Below are positions 38,501-49,567 of a stretch of 64,000 nucleotides of DNA, piece after piece. Source of the stretch: Desmodesmus armatus (Eukaryota > Chlorophyta > Chlorophyceae > Sphaeropleales > Scenedesmaceae); NCBI GenBank assembly GCA_007449985.2, contig VIIQ02000133.1:62001-126000 (forward strand). The letters run 5' to 3'. The translations under genes and the position numbers were made by a program. The notes under the pieces are model-generated. The model saw only the letters and a list, made by a program, of their open reading frames with translations. It did no database searches and had not been told where the DNA came from. Within the stretch, counting starts at the first letter, position 1. Each line of letters opens with the position of its first letter.

Positions 38501-39949
38501 TGAACACAAACGCCAACAACAAAGAGCAAGCAGCAGCCGCGCGCACTAAGCATAAGCGTGCAGGCAAGGCCAGCACCCCGCCACACGAGGTCACCACAGA
38601 CCTTTGAGGGGCCAGCATCCTCTGCCTTCTGTAGCACCTCATGGGCTGCTTTGAGGGCCTCTAGGACTGTCTCCCGACTGTTGTATGAGAGGACCAAAGA
38701 CACCTCGCTGCTGCCTGCAGGGATCGCAATTGTGGTGGCAGCAGGACGCAACAAACTTGCAGGGTGTGCATGCCCAGGCGTTGCGCACTGCACAGTGCGG
38801 ATGGCCACACAGCTAACCTGGGCACAAAGACAAACTGCAACTCTGCAGACATTCCTGCTGGGGGGTTTTATGCTGCCCAAACGCCTCAACGGCTGCTGTC
38901 TTCAGAAGCCTACTGCCCGGCGGAGCTCTAACCTGCTCAGCATGGCCAAGACATGACCGCCGCTCTTCACTTCTTGCTCTCACCTGGCTCGAAGTGGACG
39001 CACTGCGTGAGCCACGTTGCGTGGTCAAGATCATCCTCTATAGTGAACAGCCCCTTCTTCTTGCTGTGATGGATGGCACCTGACGTCACACCCAGACGCT
39101 GTGCTGCACTGCCGCCACCAGCTACTGCTGCTGCATGTGCTGGGGCAGCCGCAGCAGTGCCGCTGTTGTGGGGTTGTGCTGGCTTGTTGGCAGGGCTGTC
39201 CGGCAGGATCAAGTGGCGGTAGTGCTTGGCAAGCTGCGTTATATCCAAGAAGCAACCAGCATAACTTGAGCGTCCATGGTGTCCAAAAACATGTCACGGA
39301 ACATGCCCTTTTGAAAGCAGGAAACATGGCCAAGCTGACTCGCACATAGGTTGTGGTTGGTGCTCACCTTTTCGAGGATTTCGTCATCCTTGGCCCCAGC
39401 AATGAAGGTGTGCTGGGCTGCTGCCTCACTTTCCTGCACCAGCGAAGGCGGTGCAGACAGACTCGTTTGAACCCAGAGCTGTGTGACTGATTGCTGCAGA
39501 CCCGTTGAACAGCTGCTGACATGCATACACGAGGCACTAGTTCTGTCCGCATGCAGGTATGATTGTCAACCCTAGTTGCCTCAGATGCACGCCTAGGACA
39601 GCTAGCAGCGGCACTATATGAGCAATCTCAGCAGCATGAAGTGCATATCTGTCGGCAGGATTCAATGCTGAGGTTGCTGGCTTGTCACCCACCAGGCCAC
39701 TAGCCGAACATGGCCCAGTCAGCACTGGGGTGCAGCCAAAGCTGTGGGCCAGCACATTGGCCAGTCCACTCTTGCCTACAGACACATTGACACTGATGTA
39801 ACATGACAAACTCAAGGAAATTTCACGCAGAGCTTCAGCAAGCACCCAACACGTCCAGACAACACACCTGCATTCTGGTTGCCACAGATGTGCAGCAGCA
39901 GGGGGTGCTGCTCCTGGCTTTGCATGACAACTAGCCACTTGGGCACAGC
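26570..39949 (-). CDS. Very large multi-exon gene, product not recognised; possibly two genes or decaying
   Basis: At least 20 exon-like segments run down the minus strand. The upstream ones are 39949-39868, 39775-39693, 39433-39368, 39307-39266, 39233-38984, 38817-38602 and 38300-37981. Further segments lie at about 37970-37870, 37645-37290, 37006-36887, 36610-36460, 36165-36003, 35690-35430, 35190-34995, 34560-34410, 34140-33680, 33300-33200, 32850-32645, 32360-31820, 31494-31210, 30795-30537, 29973-29405, 28835-28615, 27575-27312 and 26896-26570. The first two join as GNQNAGKSGLANVLA, a Walker A motif. Segment 37006-36887 (AADGILPVLMIGVMFEK) faintly recalls a VPS9 domain. Segment 29973-29405 has a Tudor-like YWRVKYEDGDTAV. 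The end is basic (KKPRKRRKKQ, NLS-like). Lesions: an in-frame TAG at 29795-29797 and apparent one-base losses near 37985 and 28735. The 38984/38817 join is also out of phase. The true 5' end is not located. Confidence 0.45.
28953..29096. repeat. Long inverted repeat: 43-bp arms, one mismatch, 58-bp loop
   Basis: Arms 28953-28995 (starting CGCCAATCTGTGCGACC) and 29054-29096 are reverse complements except at one base. Weaker pairing continues outside (GCACCTGCTG against CAGCAGGTGC). It lies in an apparent intron of the large minus-strand gene. A transcript of either strand would fold into a near-perfect hairpin; a miniature foldback transposon is the alternative. Confidence 0.9.
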
Positions 39950-41073
39950 CTGCGAGATGAAGCGGCTATCGCTCCCTGATTGTGTCGGACAGTGTTGGCA
40001 TTGGACCAGATCACCTCACAGCACAAGCACCGAGCCCAAGCGCTTGAGCAGGCACATCCCAGCGGAATAACAACGCTGTTGCGCTTTGAGGTGTCCTGTT
40101 TACTGGGGGGTGGGTTGTGACCTTTGCAACATGACCGTCACTTGCACTGCAGGCCGAGTCACTGCTGATGATGGAGGCCACACAAGGTGCCGTAGAGGCT
40201 CGAAATAGGGACCGTGGTTAAAAATTAATATTGCAGTTTTTTTTTGGTCAGTTTTCAGGCGGTCCTGCAGTTGCAGTTTTGGTTGTTCAACCAACATGAA
40301 CATGAATGCAGAAATATCCCGGTCTGTCAACTGCAGTAAGCTCGCTTGAGCCTGCCCTGTATGCACTTGAAAGTCTGGTTTCAACACATTTATGTAACCA
40401 CCATCATCATGTCCCAGTCACTGGCCCAGGATGCCACCACGTACACATGGTGCACCCCCCTGGATTCCAGGGGGGGTGCACTATGGGCTTCGAAGCCCAG
40501 ACCTTGCCCAAGGCAAATCCTGGGGTGCACCCGCGCGATGACTCTAAACCGCACAGGAAGGCCTATCGACAAATCATGATGGTGCAGCCACGTGGCTGCC
40601 TTGCAGCAAAGTGGGATGCTGCATGGTTGGTACTGGCCAGTGGGATGGTGCATAGGACAGGTTGCCTGAAATCTTTTCAACTCCCTAACAGAGCCACACA
40701 GTGTGGGCAAGGCTGCCAGCCGCCCCTTGCACCACTTCCAACAACAGTCCTCACAAGCCTTCTCACAACCACAACTGCCAGTCGCCGCCGCAGCTATCGG
40801 CGGCTCTTGCAACTGACTGATATCGTGACCTGCAACTGATTCCATCACCGCTGGCACCACCACCACTACCACCACCACTGCTATTATCATTGCGGCTGGC
40901 GTCACTGCCAGCTGCAAACCCTGACCCTCTCTTCCTGCGGCTGCTGCTGCTGCTGCCGCCGCTTTTGCTCCCACTGCTGCCAACACGCACCCCTTCACTG
41001 CAAGACCAAAACCTCCAGGGCAGGGGCAGAGCTCAACATACATACTGCACTGAGCACCCCTGCCCCCCAACCG
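39950..41073. other. Upstream of the large gene; 5' exons may be here but are not resolved
   Basis: A minus-strand stretch near 40250-40330 (DRDISAFMFMLVEQPKLQLQD) looks protein-like and could be an upstream exon of the large gene, but no convincing donor follows it. The rest holds CCACCA/CTG simple repeats around 40855-40985 and no supported gene. Confidence 0.35.
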
Positions 41074-43619
41074 TCAAGCCATGCGTGCTGTCCTGCGCTG
41101 GCGCTTCCGTTTGCACGCTTCCCGCTGCTGCGCCAGCACAATCAGCTGCAGCTGCTGCTTGTCATCCTCCTCTGCCTTAACTTGCTCTAGCTTGACAATC
41201 TGCTGCTGCCACGCAGGCTGACACACAGCCTGGCTGGCAGCATCTGGAGCCTCTTCCAGCTTTACGTCATGCAACCCTGCTTCAACCTCCTGCTCCTCCT
41301 CCTCTTCCTCCTCCTCTTCCTCCTCCTCCTGCTGCTGCTGCTGCTGCAGCTCTTGTTCCTCGGCCCAGTTTTCGTATAGCAACTCTTCGTAACCCCAGTA
41401 AGTGTCGCTGTAGAAGAAGGAGCCGGCCCCACGAGGGCGCTTGTAGCCAGTGGAGACAGAGTGCTGCGCCTCCGTCACTGCAGGAAAATTCCAAACACGC
41501 ACACAGCCGCACATTTCGGCGCTGTAGCAGCAGCGTGCATAGGACAGCCTGGCACTGCTGGCAAGTGAAGGTGGCTGTAGCGCGCACCAGCAGCGTGCAT
41601 ATGCACATTCCACAGCAAGGCTGGTGTTGTGCTGGCCACTGCTGTACATGCAAATGGCACCATCACCGCCAGAGCCTCAGCAGCAATGCTGTGCTGCATG
41701 TTATGCCACAGGGTTGGAGCCCTTGGCTGTCTTGCCCTCAACCAAAGTTGCCGGCCCACGCCAGGCCTCAAAAACCTTCCTCGTGCCTCAAATTCAACGT
41801 CTAAGCAGGCCTCAGGCTCACTCCCTACGCTCCCTTCCTCTTGCACCCTGCTTACTGGCATTCCAGAAGGCATCAGGCACGTAGAGGAAAGCCCCAGGCT
41901 GGAAGCGGACTGCTTCATAGGCGGCAAAGGCCTCAGCGGAGTTAGCACACTTGGAGGGGTCCTGCACGTTGTTCAACGCAGGGGCAATTGGACAAGTATG
42001 TCAGCACGACGGAAGAAAGCCAATAGCCACTTGCTTCTGCACATGCAGAGGTGCCATACAACACATGACTGGCGTACACACTCTCCCTGCCTACAAATGA
42101 CGCTCTGCTTTGCTGTCAGAGCACAATGTTGGGTTGTGCAGTTGCCAAGCAGCCTGTGTTTGGTCCTGAATCGCAATGGTGGATTGCTTGCTGTCACCCT
42201 GGGATCGCATGTGCGGGTCAAACCTCAGCGCACCTGCAGGAACTTGGCTGCCTCCTCCCTCATGTACTCTGTCAGCAGCTTGTACCGCTCATCATTCAGC
42301 GGGGTGCCATATGTCTCTGCTTCTGCCCTGCAGGCATCATAGAGGTGGGGCATCAGGAGCAGCAGCCTGAGGCTAGTGATGCCTGCCAGTGTAAGTTGAT
42401 CTCAAAGCAGGGTGCACTCGATTGAGGAGAAACAACATGTGACATGTCTATAGCAGCTTGGTCCCATCATAACTACCCTGGCAGGGTGCAAGGGTCAAAG
42501 GAAGAAGGGGTCCATTGTGTACAAGCGTCAAGGGGCCTGCCCTCTTGGACTCCATTCTAAAACCCCAGTACGTCTGCGCTTCTGGTCGCACCTGAGGGCC
42601 ATGTTACCTCCAGTCACGGCCTTGATGGCCTTGTCCTGCAGCGGGCGCTGTGTGACCTCCTCACAGGCCACTACCCTGTCAATCAGCCTCACACAGACCA
42701 AAACGCCTGCCGTCAAGAACCTGTCTACAGCGTCCTCCAGCATGTTTTGCTGCTGACATCTGCTGGTGCCCTGGTACCCAGGGTGTGGCACTGCCTGCAG
42801 TTTTGGGGGGCGGAGGCGGTGTTGTGAAGGTAGGTGTTGGGTTCAGGAGCACGTGGCTTTCATCATGTACACATACACTTAAGGCGTCCAACAGCCTGGT
42901 AAGGTGTCAGTGAATGACCTGTGATTTGCGAGTTTGCAAATTCTCAACAATTGTCGAGACCTTGCAGCTTGTCAGCAGTTGCGGGCATGCAATGCCAGCC
43001 TGGCACTCCAAGGACCCTGCAGGGTCCTTGGAGTGCCAGCTGGCAGGGTCCTTGGAGTGTGCACACTCCAGGGAGTGTGCACACCCACGTGGCAGGGTGT
43101 GGAGAGTGTAGTTGTCCAGCAACAACAGGATACATCAGATTGTGACAAGCAGTTATATATAACAAATGCCCTCACACATCATAGGGTGAAGCTGCACACC
43201 CATGTGCCAAGTCCCAGCACAGCAAAAGTGACAAGCTGGCTTGCACCAACCGTGACGCGTCGCATTATGGTGCCCAAACTATTGTACGACCGTACAATGT
43301 TTTTTGTTGCTGCTCAGGTATGGCAAACGCCCCTCACCACGACACGTGCACTGCTCCTCAGGATGGTGGCAGCCCCTACGGCTCGCAAGAGCCCCTTTGC
43401 GTCTATCTCTGGTGACGTTACGGGTACATACTCAAACTCGATGTGAAAGCGACCATCTGCTTGTTTGAAAGCTGTGCAGAGCGCGATGCCCTGCTCTGCA
43501 CACAACGAGACGGACACGACACCCATTTGCGACAGCCACAGCAAACGTCGAGTTTCATTTGTCGACGAGCAACCAATTAAGGCTGCTTTGGACAGATCTC
43601 CGAAGCGGACACAAGCCAT
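41074..43619 (-). CDS. Five-exon gene of unknown function with acidic/basic C-terminus
   Basis: Exons 43619-43338, 42752-42608, 42382-42234, 41961-41856 and 41477-41074 join in phase to 361 aa, with GT-AG introns throughout. I do not recognise the family. The first exon is compact and mixed alpha/beta in character (FHIEFEYVPVTSPEID). The middle is helical (YMREEAAKFLQDPSKC) and contains FQPGAFLYVPDAFWNA, then FFYSDTYWGYEELLYENW. The tail has six Gln, about twelve Glu, a long charged helix and a basic end (KRKRQRRTARMA), suggesting a nuclear protein. The exact acceptor of exon 2 is uncertain by a codon or two. No frame lesion was found. Its stop lies about 1.1 kb before the first resolved exon of the large gene on the same strand. 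Confidence 0.6.
43003..43036. repeat. Perfect 34-bp palindrome within a larger imperfect one
   Basis: Seventeen bases (GCACTCCAAGGACCCTG) are followed directly by their reverse complement. With one unpaired C the symmetry extends to GCCAGC(C)TGG at both ends. Next to it lies a partial direct repeat and a second perfect 16-bp palindrome (GGAGTGTGCACACTCC). All of this is in intron 1 of the unknown gene at 41074-43619. Confidence 0.93.
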
Positions 43620-44581
43620 GTGTTAGGAGGGTGTGCTGGGGTATGCTTTGCTTCTACCCCAGCCCAAACGCCCTGCTGTTGCCAGATGCATGCCGACGTG
43701 TGTCTCACACATCCTGGCCACATGATGATCACGATAGTGATAACGCTTGTACCATTGGGCATTGCTGCAATACTGTATGGTGTCACCGGGGCGCCACATG
43801 GTACTGCTGTGTGGTCAGCTGCACAACATTCATAGCAGCTTACAGGTTCCAAGAAACAGCAGCAGTGGCATCACGCCTTCAGGCACATGGGCTGCTGCCA
43901 CCTCCTGTGCGTACAGATCCCAGGTTCTTGGATGCATCTCTGCATATGCTTGGAGGCAGTAATTTATAAAATGCTACAGACACCATATTGATTCTTCAGT
44001 TGAGCTGGTGGCGCATCTTCTGCACTGGTCTGCCTGAGGCTTGGCCGTTTGCATATCTCCGTTGGTGTGAAAGTGCCAGTACTAGCCCACAGGCACCTGC
44101 CATCACCGGACATTCCATCTTGAGCCAGTGAGGCAACGGCACACACACAAGTGCACAAGCTATTCCGGTTGTGCTGCTGCCTTCAACTCAAACCTGTGTT
44201 GGACGTGCTGCCACGCACCTGGACATATTTGTCGAGACATGTCATGTTGCTCCATCAAGACCCGCGCGCCTAACAGCATGTCACCGAAGCTGCACCCATG
44301 CAGACCTCTTCCAACACAGTACATTTACATCACTAACACTGGAGCGCACAGCAGCAACACATTCACGCCAAAGACACTCACAACATCTGAAGTAAGCTGG
44401 CTGCCAGACTGAACACAACAAGCACAGCTGAGGCAATATACAACACGCCAGACGCCCACATGCATGCGTCCTGACAGCACCAATGCAGAGCCAGCACCAG
44501 CCAGACATGCAACAAACAGTATCCTCTCTATCAACACACTCTCTCTCAACACACTTCCACTCATACAGGCCCTGCTTGCAG
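43620..44581. other. Intergenic region downstream of lycopene cyclase
   Basis: No supported gene. A minus-strand TGTAA (plus-strand TTACA, 44325-44329) lies about 255 bases past the lycopene cyclase stop and is a candidate polyadenylation signal. The promoter of the neighbouring minus-strand gene should also be here. Confidence 0.5.
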
Positions 44582-47500
44582 CTAGCTCGAGCTGTTGCTG
44601 CTGCTATTGCTGCCTGCTCCTGCACCCACTGGCACCTTCCCCGACTGCTGCTCTTCCTGCTGCTGCTTCGGCTGACCGTTACTGCCGGCTGCTGCTGCCG
44701 CTGCCGGCGCCATCGCTGCCGCTACTGCTGCCGCGACCGGTGGGCTGCTGAACACCTGCTGATCGAGCTGCTTCTGCATCTTCAGCTCCTTCTGAACCCC
44801 ATAGTAGTCTCCCAGGGTTGGTGCCAACTCCAGCAGCATGCCTGCAAGGCCTGGCAGACCCTTCTGCAGCAGATCCAACCGAGACTGGTTGCTGCTGTTA
44901 GCAAACAAGCTCAGGCCGAAGCCAATGAGCTGTAGGAAACCCAACCGTGCTGACAGGAACCCATGCCAGTTGAAGTCAGATAGGCTGAAAAAGGCATTGA
45001 AGAAGCTGCGGGTCTCCTGCAGGTTTAGCTTCAGCAGCACGTCCATGCCAAAGGTAAAGAACGCGCGCTGACGCAGGCGCTCCACGGGCCACGCTGCGCG
45101 CCAAACGCCCGCCGCCATGGAGTTGGCCACCGCTTCACTAGTGGGCCGGCTGGCTGCGCCTGTGGGGCACAAAGACAGAGGGGAGGGAGAACGGCAGCCA
45201 AGCTGTCAGCAGCTGTTGACATCAGCGCACAACATGCTGGCAAGCTGGACAGTGGTGACAGGCAGCATGTGCCCTTGCATGTGACAACCAACAGGTACAC
45301 CGTGTTACAGCAGCATCATACTCTTATGTAATAGGCTTGCAGCGGGTCGATACTGGCAGCACAGTACCAAACTCAGCGGCTGGCCTGACAAACATTGCAC
45401 TAGCTTTGGACGCATGCGACTGAGAGACAGTTGTCAGCAGCTTAGCCGCGCACACGCTGGTGTGAGCAAACTGTACAAGCCGAGCTGCCATCAGCGCACC
45501 TGCAGCAACTGCCTTGTCTGTTGGGCGGGACAGCTGGTCCACAATGGCATCAGCGATGGTGGGAGCAACACCCAGCATACGGCTGACCATGAACCCTGCG
45601 CAGTGCAAGCAGAGAGCAGCGCCAGCACAGCCAGAAGCTGCAGGACATGTTTTGTGCCTGCATGCATGATTATGTGCCCTAGTTGTACGCACCACACTGC
45701 ACCTTCAGGAGCTGCTGCAGACAGTGCTTGGCGTCACATCACCTCCAAGGTCATTACCATGTACATGCACCGACACAACTGCATAACTGCACCAGCATCA
45801 TGCACATCGCGGCCCAGCAGATCGAGGTCCCAGCCAGCCGCCTGCTCACCTGTTGAGGGGTGCACCATGCCTGCTGTCCCTCCAATGCCCAGCACTCGTT
45901 GTGGGTGTTTGGGCAACACGCCACCCATAGGGATGAGGCAGTACTCCTCCTCCTCGATGTGCTTCACCTGCGGTGCAGCAGCAGCGTGTACACAGGCAGA
46001 AGTCAAACAAGGAGCTTCCTCACACTCTGGGGCAACAGCGCTGGAAAGGGAGCAAGAGACACGCGCTGTTCAACAGTGCAAGATCATGTTCGGGCTTGGC
46101 GTCAGGCAGACTTCGGCGTGAGCTCTGGGTAGCTGTCCAGACATCCGTCTCTGCTGCGGGCGCACCTTGATGCCCAGCCACTTCATGCGAGCTTCCAGGC
46201 GCTCCTTCAAGTCTGGGAAGCCAACTGCAGGCCGCGCCACCAGAGAGGTCTCCTCTAGGAACACCTGCAATGGAAGGGGCAGGACAGGACAGTGCAGGAC
46301 AGGACAGGGCAGCAACCGTGACGATGTCAGCACAGGCTGCTCGTCACCCTGCTGCTCTGCAGATGAATGCATTCTGGCTGCGCGCTTGCCTAGCACTGCA
46401 TCACAGCAGCTGTCTGACCACTGATAAACTGGTAGAGGGCAAACTCAAGCAAGGGTGTCCACAGGAACCTGCCATCCCTGCGCCGTATGGGAGGTTGGCC
46501 GCATGCAAGGGAACCTTGTGATCCCAAGGCCCATATGTTCTTCGTCCTTTGCCTGTCTTACCTTGTTCTTCGTGAAAGGCATGGCGTACAGGAATGTGGG
46601 CAGCTTGCTGTTGCGTGCCTTGACCTCTGGCAGGTCTGCCAAGTGGTCATCACGCCAGTCCATGAACAACATGGTGTCCACATCAAAAGGGTGGCTCTCA
46701 ACCTCTGCAGGACAACACACATCACCATCTATCAGTTCACAGCTAAGCATGTCACAGCATGGTGTCCACATCAAAGGGGTGGCTCTCAACCTCTGCAGGA
46801 CAACAAACAGCAGCATCTATCAGTTCACAGCTAAGCATGTCACAGCATGGTGTCCACATCAAAGGGGTGGCTCTCAACCTCTGCAAGCAACAGCACGCCA
46901 ACAGGACACGTCAAGTGGGTGCCCCTGATCTTGGCAGTATTGACGGCACAACAACACAGCACGCCACACGGTGGCAGCACAAAATAATGGCAAGCGGCAC
47001 GCAAGACTCATCAGAGCAGCTCACACGGGCGGGCAGCGCAACACAACGCAAGACACAGCATCACGGTGCCTCAGCCCAAGCACCCCCCACTGATGAACAT
47101 AGCATCCTGCGGCTGTCCCGGCTCACTACAAACACATCTGCTGCCTACAACCCACACCTGCGCAAGAAAACCCTCCTGGCGCTAAACCACACACCCTGCC
47201 AGCACTGCCCACCCCACATGCCACGATGCCATGTACCCCTTCCAAAGCCTTCGCTAGGCCCTGCTGCAGCAGCCCTACCTGCCATCGCACTGCCGCGCTC
47301 CCCACCTGCAAAGAAGCCCAAACAGCCCCCCCCCCTGCCACTATGCCGAACGACCCCTGTTAGCCAGGTCCGCTCTTCTTGTTACTCTTCCAGCAACTGT
47401 CCTGACAGCGCCCCCCCCCCCCACACACACACCTGCCACAGCCCGACATCCTACCCCAGCACCACAACCCCGCCTCACCTGCCACGATGCCGTACGCCCC

Positions 47501-49567
47501 CTGATTGATAGCCTGGGTCAAACTTCTTCACAACCTACCAGCAATTGTCCTGACGCCCCCCCCCCCCCCACCTGCCGCAGCCCCCCAGCCCACACAGCCC
47601 GCCCCACCTGCCACGATGCCGTATGCGCCCTGGTACCCTGGGTCAAACTTCTTGTCAAACTCCACCAGCCGCCTGCTGTGACCCGTGGCATCCAATACCA
47701 GAGAGCCGCTGACCTGCTGTGCCTCAGCCCCCTGGATGAACACCGTGGACTGCCCATCTGCATGCTGCACACGGTCGACCTTGCCAGTGATGAAGGTGAC
47801 ACCTGCAGACATGAACACACGCAGGACATGCAGGAGAACATGAGACACCGTAGGAGACGAACACAGGGACGTCATCAAGCTTAGTGCCTTACACATGTGT
47901 GAGGATGCCGCCACATCAGATATTCAAGGCATCTGATATTGACCGGAGGGACTGCTTGGTAGGGGCGAGTGTAGGGTGAGGCAAGTTCGGCTGCTACCAC
48001 AGACTGACGGCTGAGGAATTCACGTGGTTGAGCAGGTGCAATTCCGTCAACATGGCCCTTCTGGGAAAAACCTGCTGCTGTCGGACCCCTACTGCAGCAT
48101 ACTGTGCTGCTGCAGGGCACCCAGATGCTGTCGAGCTAGCTGGGGCTCTGCAGTGGACATGCCTTCTCGAGAACCCTGCACCCCTGTGTATCAACACCAG
48201 TGTATGTTCCACCAGTGCTGCCTGCTGCCAGAAAGTTAACAACAGGCAAGTGTTGTGGATTTGGAAACACTACCACAAGCACCTGCATCGGGCAGCATGT
48301 CTCCACAGACACCCTCCCCTGCTCCCAGCTGCTCAGTTCACGCTGCAAGCACTAGCATCACACAGCAAGCATTCAAAGAAGCAGTACACTCTGCCCGCCC
48401 ATGCCCTGCTCCGCTGCTGCTCACCCTGTGCCACACAGCGCTCCAGCAGCGTGCGTTTCAACTTGGGCCTGTCTACACGGCCGTAGGGCCGGTCAAGGAA
48501 CCTGCAGCAAGGCCAGCACAGCACGGCATGGCACAGCAGTTGTCAAAGCACAGCACAGCACAGCACCAGCCACAGTGCTTACAACATCACCACCTGGTGG
48601 GTTAGAGAGATGCGGGGTCACCTCCCGCCCAGGATTGCTGCTGGCCATTATTGTGATTTGTGATTCAGCGAAAGAGAGAGCTGGGTGGGTGGGAGGGGCA
48701 TGGCGCTACCCCAAGCAGCCGCCCAACTGGTGGTGTTATGTTGCCGCTGCTGCTGCTGTGGCGCCTGGCTGTAAGTGCTAGTCCTGCTGCTACTTGCACG
48801 GCAACTGCTGCTGGTGTAAATGCCTGCACACGACCGCTATCACACGCCTACTGCTGCCCCACCATGACCTGTCCCAACCCTGCTGCCCTGCCTGCTGTGA
48901 AACAGCGAAACCACCAATAGACAGGGTGTCTGCGTCTGCACCCTAACCGGCTTGCTGCCCCCAACCAGCACAGAGCAGGATGCCAGTGGCAGCACCTGCT
49001 GAAGACACCGTAGTGCCAACACTAATGCAGTAGTCACTAACATCTGCCTGTAAGTTCCTTGCCTACTCACTTTTCGCCCAGGTTGTCGCTGTCCAAGAAT
49101 ACCTTGGCCTTAGGCCAGATGACCTCCAGGCAGTCTCCCAAGCCCATGGCCTCGAATTCATCGACCCAAACGCCGTAGTTGTTCGGCCAAATGCCTAGGG
49201 GTGCAGGATCGATGATACAGACCTTGTAGCCTGCACGAGCCACCCTCTCACCCACTGCCAAGCCGGAGGGGCCTGCTCCTGCTATGACTAGGTCCACCTG
49301 GGGCTGCTTTGCGAGGTCGTGAGCAACAATTGGGACATCTGTTGGCCATGGGGACATCTCTCGGATGTAGTGCTCCGCCTTTGGCTTTGCTGGGCTGGAC
49401 TTGGCTGCTGCTGCCCTGGTCAGCACTGCTGCACGCCTGCTGCTTGCTGCATGCCGCACCACGTGCCGTGCAGACTGCTGTGCAATGTTGCATGATCTCA
49501 TGCTTAGCTGATGCGCTTTTTTGCTGCCCAGCTGCGCACCCTGGGGCGTTGTAGTGGTCTTCATCAT
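44582..49567 (-). CDS. LCYB: Lycopene beta-cyclase, plastid, 8 exons
   Basis: Exons 49567-49071, 48501-48425, 47802-47608, 46704-46562, 46264-46166, 45967-45850, 45595-45500 and 45159-44582 join in phase to 600 aa. The enzyme closes both ends of lycopene to beta-ionone rings, giving beta-carotene in the plastid. After a transit peptide of about 80 residues come the dinucleotide-binding motif DLVIAGAGPSGLAVGERV and WPNNYGVWVDEFEAMGL. Then follow VLDATGHSRRLV, DPGYQGAYGIVAE, MLFMDWRDDHL, FLEETSLVARP, IPMGGVLPKHPQRV and GGTAGMVHPSTGF. The form FLEETSLVARP fits beta rather than epsilon cyclase. The methionine at 49567 is the first in-frame ATG. Plant enzymes are about 500 aa; the extra length is mostly an Ala/Gln/Ser/Asn-rich C-terminal tail of about 80 residues. 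Introns 2-4 region carries copies of exon 3 and exon 4 edges. Confidence 0.95.
46672..46882 (-). repeat. Three tandem copies of the LCYB exon 4 5' end with acceptor
   Basis: The exon start (TGCAG|AGGTTGAGAGCC) at about 46672-46710 is followed upstream in the gene by copies at about 46759-46800 and 46845-46882. The unit is about 86 bases and includes part of the intron. The middle copy keeps CTGCAG; the outermost reads TTGCAG. Coding stays near-identical as far as the copied part goes (VESHPFDVDTM). Confidence 0.9.
47205..47655 (-). repeat. Copies of the LCYB exon 3 3' end in intron 3
   Basis: The real exon end is at 47608-47655. A copy at about 47476-47525 repeats the segment coding for KKFDPGYQ...GAYGIVAG with small changes and still ends in a GTGAGG donor. 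A third, weak copy lies near 47205-47232. C-rich tracts join the copies. Confidence 0.8.

Noticed and set aside
40390..41070. 226-codon minus-strand frame
   Set aside because: Much of it is simple-repeat Val and Ala runs, with no domain-like conservation.
40390..43000. Idea that the 41074-43619 gene and the 26570-39949 gene encode a DNA methyltransferase with BAH/RFD domains
   Set aside because: FLYVPDAFW vaguely recalls a BAH domain, but no PCQ or other methyltransferase catalytic motif is present in either gene.
48401..48781. Plus-strand frame of 126 codons over LCYB
   Set aside because: Antisense shadow of LCYB exon 2 and flanking introns.
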